DNA of 64,000 nt from Deuterostichococcus epilithicus (Eukaryota; Chlorophyta; Trebouxiophyceae; Prasiolales; Stichococcaceae): positions 2,480,001-2,544,000 of the forward strand of contig JAVTLE010000015.1 in the NCBI GenBank assembly GCA_033439295.1, in the 5' to 3' direction. The notes under the pieces are model-generated. The model did not search any database. It saw only the letters and a list, made by a program, of their open reading frames with translations, and was not told the origin of the DNA. The position numbers and the translations under genes were made by a program. Below, piece after piece: positions 23,684-34,941 of the stretch (position 1 is the stretch's first letter; each line of letters opens with the position of its first letter).

Positions 23684-26600
23684 ATGATACCGGCAAGCAG
23701 CAAAGACCTGCCTCTGGAGCTTCTCGTGAGGGAGCTGCATGTGTTGCAGCCGGAGGACATCAGTGCTGCCAGGGCAGTCTGCCCTGAGTGGGCAGCGGCA
23801 GGCTCTCTGGTAGCTGCAGAGGCAGAGGCTCGGCTGACGGCTTTCAGCTCGCTGAAGGATGCCTTTCCGGGCTGCGGCTGATCGTCAGCTTCTTGTGGTG
23901 CGGCAGGACGGACGAAGACCTGCTGGCAGATGTTGCGCTGTTCATCGAGTACCTGGCTGCGGTGAGCGCTCCTGACGGAACAGCATACAGTGCACTCAGG
24001 ACAAACCCTAACCCCTTTATTAAATGCTTCCTCTATCAGCTCATTTCCTGCGACTGCGAAGTAGCGGATCTACCTTTGTCTCCCTGGATGGCTCCAAGGC
24101 TGCTTGGAGACTGGGCAGTGCAATTGCTACTCACCGTCATCCTCAGGCTACTGTATAGAAGGTGCAGCCGCCACACGGCATGCCAGAGGCTGAGCAGCGT
24201 CTGTGCACGCACTTGTCTCTATGCAGGACCCTCAGTTGGAGCACCTTGATTTCCGATGGCCAGAGGCCAGCAGGCTGCCGCCGCCGCCAGAGGATCTGAC
24301 GACTGCTATCGCAGCATGCACGTCGCTGCAGCGGCTGAGCCTTGAGTATCCTGCCAGCCTTGCGGGCATCAGTGGTCCCACACGTCTGCAGCACCTGACG
24401 CTGCTGCTGGCGGCGCGGCACGCTCCCGCCGGCACGACCGTCAAGCACTGGCATATGGAGGTGAACCACTTTTCCGCAATCGATCGAAGACACGCGATGA
24501 TGCCACTCAGGCATCGTGTGATTTTCTGGCTATCTGCGCCTGGCAGCTTCTTGGAAACTCGAACACCTGCGACTTGAAGCAACCACTAAGCTCTCTTTCG
24601 AGGTTGTTCCAGGAGAACATCTCTGCGGCCGCAGGTGCTGGCGCCTGTCAAAGTGCTGGAGAGCCTAGCACTGAACCTGGCCGGCCCTACAGACAACATA
24701 ATCAACGCCACTGCAGGGCTTGCCTCACATCCGTTGCTGACCGATCTTCGCCTCGTGGACTCGTACGAAGACTGTATCAGGTGGCCCAAACCAACGAAGA
24801 GGCGCTTTGCCGACAGTTTTCCTGTTCCTCTCTGAGGTGCGCCGCCCACGGATCTATCTGCAAGCATCGCTGCCGCACTCAGGCTGGCTACTAGTCCTGC
24901 ATGGCAATGCTGCTCATGCCAGCAGGGTACTCAGACGAAGCTTCAACCACATCAAGTCACCGCAATGCACGTGCCAGATCACCAATGTCCTGGCGCAAGC
25001 CAGCAGCCTAAATCGAGGCAGTGCAATTTCTGTACGGACGACAAAATCTCTTCATGCATCTGGGTAGTATGCATGGGGCGCGTGCTTTGTTTCCTAGATG
25101 GCGAGAGTTCAACGACCTTTGAACCAGACCGCGCATCGCTTTCCCTGCTGCGCATTGCAGGCACCTGACTGCTCTGGAGCTGGATGGCTGGAGCTCGTTT
25201 TGTGGCCGGCGCTGACGATGACAGCACAGATTCAGAAGCTGATGAACAGAAGGAGCAGCAAGTCTTTTACAATCGCATCAGGTTTGCGAACGACGAGCTG
25301 GCGTCCTGCACGCAGGCGACTGCGCCGGCTCAGCCTGGCCCACCAGCAGGACGCTGGCGAGTGTACTCTACTGAATCCACCATCTGGCACCCTGCCTCCG
25401 AATTCCCGCTCCTCGACATTTATTGTGGCACGACTCTTGAGCCCGCCGGGGCTTATGTGAGCCTTCCGAAGCTCTTTCGCATGCAAGTCGCACTATGTAT
25501 TCGAAGAGCATAATGTTGGGAACTCATCGTTCGAATGTCCGATCGCATGTTCCTGCTGCTGCGCTGCAGCCTGGCTGTTCTCCATGATGGCAAGGCGTAG
25601 CGACCGGCTGTTCCTGAGCGGCATTGCTGCCACCACCCGGCACTCTCACATTCGAAATGGTCAACATCGGAGCCGACAGGTGTTCTACCAGCCCCACACT
25701 CAGCTGTCGACTTGCATCCCCATCTCTGCCCCCCTTATTGCTATTGCTGTGAACCGCTCTGTGCCCAACGCATCACTGCAGAGATGGTGGTCAGGCACCT
25801 GCTCTCACCCAGTCCGAGGGCGATGATGATGACTGCATATTGAGAGCAGTGCCCGCCGGTGCAGGGAGGTCTATGACATCCTTGCGCGCCCTGCCTGCCT
25901 GCCGGAGCTGCGCAGCCTGCAAACACCTGGTGACACTCGCATATGGGACGAGAACAGGTTGGTGCTGCACAGGCAGCAGGTGCGCGGTGTCAGCCTGTGC
26001 CACGATCTGTATCATATATGGAGCACAATAACGACGCCAGGGCATGGGTGCATTGACTCAGCGAGCACAAGCTCAAGCAGTAAAATGTCGGGCTGTGCGC
26101 ATGCATGGCAACAGCATGACCCAGCTGGCGTGCCATCTCATCAGACCTTTGACCAATGTCGGAATGCAAGCCATACTGGTAATTTGAAAGTGTGTGCAGG
26201 TGAACAGACTGGTGCGCGCGTACACTGGGTCGACATAGCTGCAGCTGCCGATTGGCTGGGCATTCGATGTTGATGCCGGCAGTGGCGGAGGGCTCGTCGG
26301 CATGAGCGGGCTGCGGCGCCTGAGCATCGTTCCGGGGAAGCTGGCGAGGCACTGTTGCGGCTTTGCAGGCTCCCTGGCGTCCACATGTAGCAGCCTGCCG
26401 ACCCTCCAGCGGTGCCTGTCATGCCTGCTAGCAGCCGATGGCGTTCAAGAACCCTAAACCCTGATCGGCTGAGCCTGCGCCGTGAAGCGTACGTATTTAC
26501 ATCCGGCTGCGCCCTATTTTGAAGCAACAGCAGCGTTGCCGGATATACTGCTGAACAGTAGCGGCGGCGAAATCCTTATTGTGACATTGCTGCGCCTGGG

Positions 26601-27300
26601 TGCAGCTGGACGGCATCGCCAAACTGTCGCTGCTGGAGCGGCTGGAGCTGCAGGATCTCACAACGGCAGCCGCCGAGCAGCTGGAGCCCGCTCTGGGCGG
26701 CCTGCCAAAGCTGCGCGCCTTACATCTCCACTTCGACAGCGGCTGGCCTTACTGTGCGAATATCTGGTGCAGATATCAAGATCGATCTCGACCTACGTAG
26801 TATACTAGCCGCAGCAGCGTGGCTAGCGTGCCTGCCACTGCCTCCGGAAGTGGGCATGGTGCTGCAGGTGCGGGGAGGTTATGGCTTGTAGTCATTGGCC
26901 CTGCTGCAGCTCGGGCACCCACCTTGTGCGCGACTGCAGCATTCAGCACTCAACAGCTGAGCTGCGTCACGCCGTGCTGCTGTGCAGTCCGAATTGCTTC
27001 TCATGCTGAGGCTGGCACCTCGCTGTCGTGCACGGGGCCGACAACAGCATGCCCGCTGCACTGGCGTCCGACTCTTGGTGTCATATCTGCTGTACCTGCA
27101 CATCAATAGCCGATATGTGAAACCTTTGTTGGGCTCCGATGCAGGCCGTCAGCCGCTGCAAGTCGCTGCTGTGCCTGCAGCTGGACAGCATCAGCGGGCT
27201 GACTGACACTGGCGTCGCAGCTCTGGCTTGCCTGCAGCAGCTGCTGTCGCTGTCGTGCACGGCCCTGGATCTGTTAGGCCTGACTCGCTGCTGCTGTCCG
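23684..27300 (+). CDS. F-box-like/leucine-rich repeat protein 1
   Basis: Probable substrate receptor of an SCF-type ubiquitin ligase. Start ATG at 23,684. The first exon has an F-box-like motif, DLPLELLVRELHVLQPEDIS followed by AARAVCPEWA. LRR exons follow: about 24,225-24,440 (LEHLDFRW, CTSLQRLSLEYPASL, LQHLTLLL), about 24,636-24,780 (VLESLALNLAG, LTDLRLVDSY), about 25,150-25,200 (LTALELDGW), about 25,862-25,956 (CLPELRSLQTPGD), about 26,270-26,345 (MSGLRRLSIVPGKL), 26,604-26,760 (LLERLELQDL, LPKLRALHLHF) and about 27,145-27,265 (KSLLCLQLDSISGLTDTGVA). The 3' end is not defined. Near 25,190 two frames overlap, the LRR frame closing while an acidic frame opens (DDDSTDSEADEQKEQQ), so an intron or a frameshift is possible there. 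Confidence 0.7.
24004..24014. repeat. Short telomere-like motif
   Basis: AACCCTAACCC inside an intron of F-box-like/LRR gene 1. Confidence 0.5.
26450..26462. repeat. Short telomere-like motif (telo-box type)
   Basis: AACCCTAAACCCT in an intron of F-box-like/LRR gene 1. It matches the plant telo-box core AAACCCTA in one orientation and the TTTAGGG repeat in the other. Confidence 0.5.
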
Positions 27301-28180
27301 CAAAATGCCACACCTTCACTATCTCAACATCCGGCAAGCCCGGGACACGGTGGGTCCACAGGAAGCATGCTCAGGGGAAATTGTCTGGCGGTCCTGCGTG
27401 CAATTGTGTGCTTGCGGCAAGAGGGCACAATTGCACGGCTGCCTTTTTTGGTCCCCAAGTAGCTCCTTTGAGATGTTTTAGCGGCTTCTGGGTCCTCTCA
27501 CTCTGATTTGTGCAGCGTCAGACGCCGCTCATTTGGGGCATCATGAAGGTTGTTCTGGCCATTTTACGGTCCTCACTACAACTGCACGGTTTCGTGCTCA
27601 CAATCTCCGGTCCTGCAAAGCAGCTACGGTCGGCTTGGGCCCAGGGTCTTCCGGCTTACCGGGCTGCCCGGTCGCGTCTTTGGATGCCACAAGCTTGGCG
27701 CGCGGGGTGGTGCATGTGATGTGGGGTTCATGCACCGCCAGGCGCTGCCCGGGGATGACTGAGGCAGCCAGACCACCAGGACGGGGCTCGCTCTGCTCTA
27801 TTGCAGCATAGCAGCAGCTGCAGGATCTGCTGACACATACACAGTATGGAGGCAAGGGGGCTGTGCAGCGGCGGTATGTCTGTCGTCATGATGTACAATT
27901 TGGGTTTTGGTGGCTTATCATGGTACAACAGTCTCGTTGTCAACAAATGGAGAGTGCACGGTTTGCGTGCCAGGTAGAACATCTGTGCAAAGCTACCGGC
28001 TTATGGTGAGAGCGGCAGACGGTGGCGGCAATGTTCTGCTGGACCAAATGCACTGGCCCTTGTTTTTCTTGCTGTGATTAAACCACGAATGAGACACCTG
28101 ACGTTCTGGCACAGATGAGCAGCTCAGCTGAGCATGCTTGCTGGCCATAGCCACCCATGCGCACTCCATCGCATTGTGTC

Positions 28181-28525
28181 TCAACACCTATCTGTGAACG
28201 TTGCCTCGATTGAGGGACAACGCATCAAGCCGCCCTTCCCTTGTTTGCATGTTGCCGTTCTCACCCTCTTTGTTGGTGCTGCTTTTGGATCTCTTGTCAC
28301 CGGAATGGTGACCACGATTCGCGCGCGGCATCCGGAAGCCCAATCAGCATGTCCTTCTGATGACAGCAGGTGACACGCTGCCGCTCCTCTTATTGCTTCT
28401 TCGATGACGGCAGCAACCAGCTTTAAGGGCTCGAGCATGCTGACATCATGCTTTTGAAGTTTATCCTCTTGCCAGAGACGGTCGCATGGCATCATGCTGC
28501 ACTGCTGCGGCAATGCTTCCAGCAT
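28181..28525 (-). CDS. Candidate coding segment, unknown protein
   Basis: Open minus-strand frame of 114 residues from an ATG at 28,525. The middle is convincingly protein-like: CDRLWQEDKLQKHDVSMLEP followed by LKLVAAVIEEAIRGAA, an amphipathic helix. After about 28,380 the frame looks less natural and the opposite strand has its own hydrophobic frame (LFVGAAFGSLVTGMV), so a splice near 28,385 is likely. The family is not recognised. Confidence 0.35.
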   Translation of the reverse strand: MLEALPQQCSMMPCDRLWQEDKLQKHDVSMLEPLKLVAAVIEEAIRGAAACHLLSSEGHADWASGCRARIVVTIPVTRDPKAAPTKRVRTATCKQGKGGLMRCPSIEATFTDRC

Positions 28526-28800
28526 GCATCATGGCGATGGCATTGCATCGCGCCCTCATTATCAGCTTGCCTGATCTGACGCCTGCGTGAGTGGGTGCAT
28601 GCCGTTAGCTGAGGTTTTCGTGTCTGTCTGCCCTCTTGTAAGGCAGGAACACAAAAACTCGGCGGCGGGCAGCAAGATCAGGTGCAGGCAAGTCCTCGTG
28701 TAAGCGCTCATCGGCAGGCACAATGCCGCTTCTTCTCATGCTTGTAGTTATCCGCACAGTGATGATGACATGAACGCACGACTTCTGCGACCAAATCAGT

Positions 28801-28940
28801 TTGCATCGGACGCAAATGGTGCGCAATGTATGGTTCGGAGATTCCAAAGACGCCATCGTCGCCTTATCGGGAGTTGTTGCGGCCAGCTCGCTGCAACTGG
28901 GTGTCAGCGACAGGGTCCGCCTGCAGCAACGCCCGGCTAT
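28801..28940 (+). CDS. Candidate exon, unknown protein
   Basis: Plus-strand frame reading MVRNVWFGDSKDAIVALSGV then VAASSLQLGVSDRVRL, with natural hydrophobic spacing. The minus strand of the same piece is also open (ELAATTPDKATMASLESPN), so strand assignment is uncertain. Confidence 0.3.
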
Positions 28941-29124
28941 ACTCAGCAGCAGCAAGCATACATTCGATAATAGGAAGCGGGACAGCAGATGCCCACTGTA
29001 TCAGTACGTCTTGATGATGTCATGCTGCTCACACATGATGACAGAGCAGAAGTAACTGACCGGCTCAGCAGAAGGGCGCCGGGCAGTCCCGTGCTCGGAC
29101 TCCACTGCAGTACACCGCAACCAG

Positions 29125-29194
29125 CAAGTCGAAGAAAAGATGGAAGGAAGTGGACGAAGCCTTAAGGCTAGATGGCCGCGCACTGCACATACAG
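29125..29194 (+). CDS. Candidate exon, unknown protein
   Basis: Flanked by an AACCAG acceptor and a CATACAG/GTGCAC donor. Reads SKKRWKEVDEALRLDGRALH, a charged helix. The minus strand of this piece has stops in one frame and poor composition in the others. Confidence 0.35.
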
Positions 29195-29686
29195 GTGCAC
29201 TGCACCCCATCGAGCAGCAGCACGCTGCTGCCGCTCCTTCACCACAGTGTTTTCAAATCGCAGAAGCAGCTCCCAGATTTGTACTGAGCACAGCGGCAGA
29301 GGAGGACGCACGCCAGTTGTCAGCGCCCTGCGTACATTTGCATGTCATCAGCGCATCTGTCACAGCTGCGACGGGTGTCAGGCGAAGCAAAACTCAGCAC
29401 GGCCGGCTTGCACAGGCCCGCCAGGTTCGTGGTTTCATCTCTCATTCCTTGAGGAGGCAGTGCAGACTGCGGCAATTGGAAGCAGCCGCATGTAGTTGCT
29501 TGTGGACGGGTAGTCGGCAGGATCAAAGACCTCTGGCGCGCTTTGAGGCTTTGCGGGAAAGGAATAGGTTTTAGGCTTTCCCGCAAGGAACAAGAACGCC
29601 ACTTTGCTAGGATGAGACTGACTGACGCCAGCAGTGGCAGCCAGTATGTGCACATATGCAGATAATATTCGATTATGCGGAGTCAC

Positions 29687-29755
29687 CAGTGGCTCAGTGG
29701 TGTCAGCATCAGTCGGCGCTGGAGCCCCCTTCTCTTCGCCCGCTGTGGCGGCCAG
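29687..29755 (-). CDS. Candidate 69-bp exon, unknown protein
   Basis: Minus-strand exon bounded by TTGCAG/CTGGCC and CCACTG/GTGACT, phase 0 at both ends, reading LAATAGEEKGAPAPTDADTT. It is probably part of the same minus-strand gene as the pieces near 29,850 (SLLFPIEPVP) and 29,520 (APEVFDPADYPSTSNYM). Confidence 0.4.
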
Positions 29756-31779
29756 CTGCAACATACATGTAGCAGTGAACATGGGGCGCGCTGCTGGAGG
29801 CAGTACAGAATCGCTTTGACATCGCTACCATGTAGTGTATGGATGCGGTGCACTCACGGGGCACCGGTTCGATGGGGAACAGCAGGCTGCCGGCTTTATG
29901 CATGGGAAGCAAGACTCTGCAACAGGCAGCTTACCGCATCGTGCCCTGTGAGGGGGTAATGCGGACCTGCGTATGCGGCATTGGTTCTGAAGTCACGTAT
30001 AAACAACCCCGCAGCAGATTTGGCGGCAGTTGCAGTCTTGCAAGACATGCATGATCGTGGCGGCAGGGCTCGTGCAGACTTGCTTGATGGGGCCAGATGT
30101 GCTGCCAGCACACGACGGCCTGTGGGCCTGCCAAAAGGCCTCCACCTTGTGCAGCTGATGCTGTGTGCAGTTTGCAGTTGATCATGGCACCACTCGGGCT
30201 GCAGAAGGCGGACAGCGAGCTGCAAACCGGTGTCTGAACAGCCCGGCTGCAGCAGGGTGCCAGCCTGGAAAGCATTGCTATCGTCTCGAGACACGGTACG
30301 CAGTTGGCTGGGCTTGATTTCGGCAGTCCAGCCTGCTCTGTTGCCTGCCTTTCTGTATCTATTTTAGGTGTGAGCCCTACGAATGCAGGAACGCTCTTTG
30401 AAGGGCAGTAGTTGTGTGCGCACAGCCTGCTAACGAGACAGAGTTATTGCTGATGGGACTAGTAGGCCTGCAGATATTGTTTCGACTCTCCGTTGTACAT
30501 ATGACGCCGAACGACTCAGCACACTTTCAAGCAGTAGGTATAATGACACGAGTGTCCGAGTACAATCATGGACGAACACATCGTACATGCGCTTGGTGCA
30601 ACGGCCTTTGCTCATGCATAGTCGTATATGCGGCTGCTGGTCATGCGCAGGTGATCACTCATGCCTGTGTGTGCACCGTATCCTGGCAATGGCGGCAATT
30701 CAAGGGCCCTGGTTTAGTCACTCCTCAATCGGCCGTGGTCTTGACGCCCTGCACGCACACAGGAGCATCTTTTATGGAAGAACAGGCTGCATGGCAGCTC
30801 CATCCACCATGCACAGGCCACTTGCCGAGCTTCACAAGGACACACGATGCAGCACACGCATGCATCGCACCTGCAGATCGTCGACTGCAGGGTCGGACAC
30901 CTGATGACCCAGACCAATGGCATTTCAGCGCGCATCCACGTTGGACCCATTACGTAGTTGTCTTCACAGTTTTGTAGAGACTCACCTTCAGTTCGTCTCC
31001 ATAGCGCTCCGCCCTGCAGGCAACACGGCAGGCAACACGGCAGGTCAATGTGGTCAGTGCCACCGTAATGTTGATTGGCAGGCATGAAGCACAGGGGAGC
31101 TGGCGCAGATTTGCAGAACGTATGAGGAGGTGATGCATCGACATGCTCCACGTTTCTCTTGACAATCATGAAGCATTCGACCATGATCCCGCCTGGTGCG
31201 CGCCGCCTTTCTGGCCGCCTCCTTGCGAGCCTCCTCAGGCCGCTCGGCTGCATCAAGAGAATGAAGCTGCGGTATTGAAAGGCTGAACACACACAACCAC
31301 CTCACAGTTGTGCTTCCCTGAAGCCTTGCTGTGGCAAGTATTTGCAGGAGCTCAGCGAAGGCAGGAAACTCCGCAGCAGCACAGCACAGCATACTCACCT
31401 GAAATGGCGGCGCCCTGCATGCATGTCATTCACTAGGGTCACAGGCAGAGCCGCATAAGGAGACTCGTCACGAGGGCCGGCATTGGTGTGCTTGCAGGAG
31501 TGGCATGCAGGGTTTGACGCGCGCGCCCGTCGGCCCGTGCGCAACACATGCTGTTCGGCTGAGTTTTTCGTCAGGTTATTCAGTCTGCCCGCGACAGCAG
31601 ATGGATGATTTGCTTCTCAGTCCTCACCTTCTGCCCAGCAGCAGACTGGGCGACAGAACCCTTGCCAAAGGTTTCCTTCTGCAGGAGGCAGGACAAACAG
31701 CGCAAAATTGAGCCGCTCATCAGTGTCACGAGCAGTGTTGAACTGAGACGTACATACGATTCCACTGCTTTGCGCCAAG

Positions 31780-31876
31780 CAACTGAATGATCGCATTCGG
31801 GAGATACACAACATACAGAATCAAGCGGCGGCCGAAGCGCGCGACTGGCAACAGGCAGAAAGCTGTTGCAAAATGT
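31780..31876 (+). CDS. Candidate coiled-coil exon
   Basis: After a GCCAAG acceptor the plus strand reads QLNDRIREIHNIQNQAAAEA then RDWQQAESCC, a strongly helical, charged sequence. No partner exon was joined with confidence. Confidence 0.4.
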
Positions 31877-32695
31877 CCAGATATTAGGCAGATAGAACGT
31901 TGGCAGAAGACCATGAAGCAGGCGGACCTGCGCCCCGGTTTTCGTCGTCTCGCCCGGCACGGGACGCTCTTCTGGGGGCTGCGCACACATGGGGGCAGTG
32001 GTTGTCTTGTTACTTGGAGAAAAAATTACGTACAATCTGCGGAGGCCTGGCCGTAAAGGTGGCAAGCATGATAGTCAATCAGTCAACAGTGCTTCCCATG
32101 TCCATCATGCAGAATCCCTCATTCCAGGAGCAGGAGCGCTTGGGGTGTTCCGGCAGCGGTTGTTCAGGGTTCATGTTGGTTTGAGGCCACCAGGAGCATG
32201 AAGTCCACGGGGCAAACCTTTACATACTCTGCACTAGCGTCGGTCATCTTGGATGCTTGTCACAAACAGCAAACGGGGTCGTACTACTGATGGTTTACAG
32301 GCCGCTGATAATTGCAGCAGCGGAGATGCAAGCTGCGACACGCGAATCGTGCTCCATCAACCGGCCAACTTTTCGCAGTCGCTGAGGGGAAGCTGCCAAT
32401 TAGGCAGAGACAAATACCCGGCAGCAGTCAGGCTTGAGACCCTCGTGTTGATCTCCACAACCCTCGACCCTGACTAGAACTCGTGAACATTGTGTCAGCA
32501 TGCACAGTATGTCAGCGCCGGCATGTGCGTGTACCTTTGTAAGAACATATCCAAAAAGAAGACTCAATGCCAATGCAGATCAGTCGACGGGATCGTAAAC
32601 GAAGATGTAAACAGCTCCATGACAACATTCTCTGCGAAACCATCGACCGCGAGCCGGTGCCGCAGAGCAGAGGCTGCACCACCATCATTGCTAAT

Positions 32696-34941
32696 TTACC
32701 CCAGGATTCCCCGTCCACAGCGTGTTCCCTCTAACGCCTGTGCTGGCGTTGGCGGGGCATTGATGCCGTCGGTCGCTGGCCACTTTTCCGGCGTCGTGCT
32801 GCAGGCTGCAGGCAGCGCTGCCATGCTGCCGTTGGGCACTACTCGCGATATGGCCGCAGGTGGTGCGCTGCTGCCGCCACTGTCGCCCCCACCGCTGCCA
32901 GCTTGGGCAGAGGCCGTGCCAGCCGGCGGCTTGGGCAGGCTGTCACCGCGACCTGAGTGCACCTCCTCCGCGGCGCTGACGAGCAGCAGGAAGTTAGTGT
33001 GGCTGCAGCGCTCATCCTCGCCTGCACCCCCTGCTCCGGCCACCTGCGAACAGCCACCCGAAGGACTAGTGCCAGTGTGTATCGCCAGACAAACTTTCAC
33101 GAAGATAGTGCCACACAAGGCTCCACCCTGCGCCGTGAGCTTCGCACGCTGCATAGGGCCTGATTGCTGTGCGGCACACGCACATGGAACAAACCGGTTG
33201 GCAGGCATACTGCAGTTATGCAGTCAGGTATGAGGGCGCACCTCAGCTCCTCGCAGGCTGCAGGCGGCAGCCAGCTCCCCTAGACCCGAGCCTGAGCTGG
33301 GACGCCGCAAAACGGCGCAGTTTGTCCTCAATTGCACGGCGCCCGACACTTGCCGCCGCGTGCCTTGCCCTGAGGCGCAGTCTGCCGGCCCGCACGTGGC
33401 TGCCGTCGCTGCGGCGGACGCTGAAGGAGCGGCGCTGGGTGAGACGAACGGAGGCAGCGGCAGAGCGGCAGCAGCAACGTCGCCGGCTGCATCGATGGCG
33501 GGCACGCGGCTGGCGGGGCCCCGCCGCTTGGCGGATTTAGAGCGGGGCGCGGCGCCCACGGCAGGCACCCTCTGTGTGCCGCCAGCCTGTGGGCAGGAGG
33601 CACCATTATCTCTTTGTGGGCTGCGGGGCCGTCATACCTGATGTTCACGCAGCTGTTGAATCATCCACATCTCCTCGTGTGACATCCGCCCAGAAGCGCT
33701 ATGGTGGAGACCCCTGTGGCACTGGGACTGCCTTTGAGGAGCTGCTGAAGCCATCTGCAGTGCCGCAGTAGAGCCGCTGACCACTTGTATGCCAGCAGTG
33801 CACCAGCGGGCCCGCAGATGCACGATCCCATCAACAACGGCCGTGCACCTGACATTCGGGGCCGCTGGCATCGCCCCACTCGCGCAGGCCGAACAGGCCG
33901 GCTCGGGGCCGGATGAAGATGGAGGCGCCGCCGCGGCGCTTGACATCCGTGAACAGCGCGCTCGCCATTGTTGCCTCGGGGGTCCTCCCTGTGCACGCCA
34001 GCAGCGCACGCCGCAGCGCCAGCCGCGTGATGTCGCCTGCATCCAATATGCTACCGGTCATGAAACCTTTGACTTGTGCTCAAAAGCACGTCATGTAGTA
34101 TTGCTCCTGCCGGTGCATGCCACCAGCGTCTGCCGCAGTGCCAGCCGCGTGATGCCGCCTGCTGCGGGCGGCGTTGAAAGCAGAGGACCTTGAGTCGAAG
34201 TGAAGGCGAAGTGAGGAACGGCAAGAACCACACCCATATGCCCCAGAAAAGTGACGCATGCTGGTGGCTGAGATGGGTTTGCGAAATAGAAACTCCCAAT
34301 TCAGGCTGCAAGCGCAATGCTGGCAGGCTGTTTCGCAGGTCCTTGTCCCTCCTTGCATCCCCACACTCGTAGGCTATACATCTGATCGACATCAACATAA
34401 TCGAATGCGCTGCAGCAACCGAGTCAGTCAGGCGGTGTGGCGAGCGCTGCTTCGCACGAGCCCACATGCCTGGAATGCTAACGGCAACTGGCATAGCAGC
34501 TGATGCCACGATCAGCCGTGGACCCAAAGCGCACGCTGCAAGAGAGTCCTGGCCTGATGCCTGCCAGGCAGGCGGCATGCAGCCGCTGCCGGCTGAGAGG
34601 TGACGCTCCACCTCACGCAGGAATCACAGGTGCGAAAGCAGCGAGCGCATCCAGCTGACAGCCACAGATTCTGCACCTGTAGACAGCAGGCGCCTCTCGG
34701 CGCGCAGCACGAGGACCGCGGCAGACTTGAAGACGCCGCCGGCGCCAGGCGCCACCGCCGCCTGGGTGCTTTCGGCAGTCGTCCTAGCGCGCACACCAGC
34801 ACAGCGCCCCCAGCCGTCTCGTGCCGGCATCAGACCGCAGGTGGCCGATGGTCGGCCGCCGCGCCGCCTGTCCGGTTGAGAAGGCAGAGCGGGTACAAGG
34901 AGGTCTTGCGGATCATATTCAGGTATGAGACGACCATTCAT
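32696..34941 (-). CDS. HARE-HTH domain protein, complete (384 residues, five exons)
   Basis: Predicted nuclear protein with an HB1/ASXL/restriction-endonuclease helix-turn-helix (HARE-HTH) domain, a winged-helix fold tied to chromatin and DNA-modification reading. Exons: 34,941-34,677 (start MNGRLIPEYDPQ), 34,036-33,849, 33,754-33,638, 33,586-33,350 and 33,043-32,696 (TAA). Phases agree at every junction (1, 0, 0, 0) and the total is 385 codons. The domain spans exons 1-2: FKSAAVLVLRAERRLLSTGD, ITRLALRRALLACTGRTPEA, TMASALFTDVKRRGG, then FIRPRAGLFGLREWG. This matches the family pattern of an AAL..L start, a GKTPEATM-like turn and a GLFxLREW end. Exon 3 is helical (MSHEEMWMIQQLREHQ), exon 4 basic then Ala/Pro-rich (RSKSAKRRG), and exon 5 has HTNFLLLVSAAEEV. 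There is no homeodomain or PHD finger in the model. The start could lie further upstream if exon 1 is spliced at its TTTGCAG. Confidence 0.82.
34098..34158 (-). repeat. Decayed upstream copy of HARE-HTH exon 2 start
   Basis: On the minus strand GCAG/GCGGCATCACGCGGCTGGC begins at 34,158; the real exon begins GCAG/GCGACATCACGCGGCTGGC at 34,036, an offset of 122. About 50 of the first 60 exon bases agree, then similarity stops. Spliced from exon 1, the copy stays in frame (ITRLALRQTLVACTGR) but reaches a TGA a few codons later. Confidence 0.9.

Larger units (their letters stand above)
27301..32695. other. Unresolved stretch with coding signal on both strands
   Basis: No complete gene could be assembled in 5.4 kb. 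Minus-strand exon-like pieces are near 28,181-28,525, 28,800-28,900, 29,470-29,560, 29,687-29,755, 29,850-29,895, 30,880-30,910 (VSDPAVDDLQ), 30,985-31,012 (AERYGDELK with an AAG/GTGAGT donor) and 31,170-31,260 (PEEARKEAARKAARTRRD). Plus-strand pieces are near 28,801-28,930, 29,125-29,194 and 31,780-31,876. At least one minus-strand and one plus-strand gene may be nested or interleaved here. Confidence 0.5.

Noticed and set aside
30414-30977. A plus-strand open frame of 187 codons
   Set aside because: No natural hydrophobic or domain pattern, rich in His/Cys/Thr as expected of a shadow frame, and it overlaps better minus-strand exon pieces.
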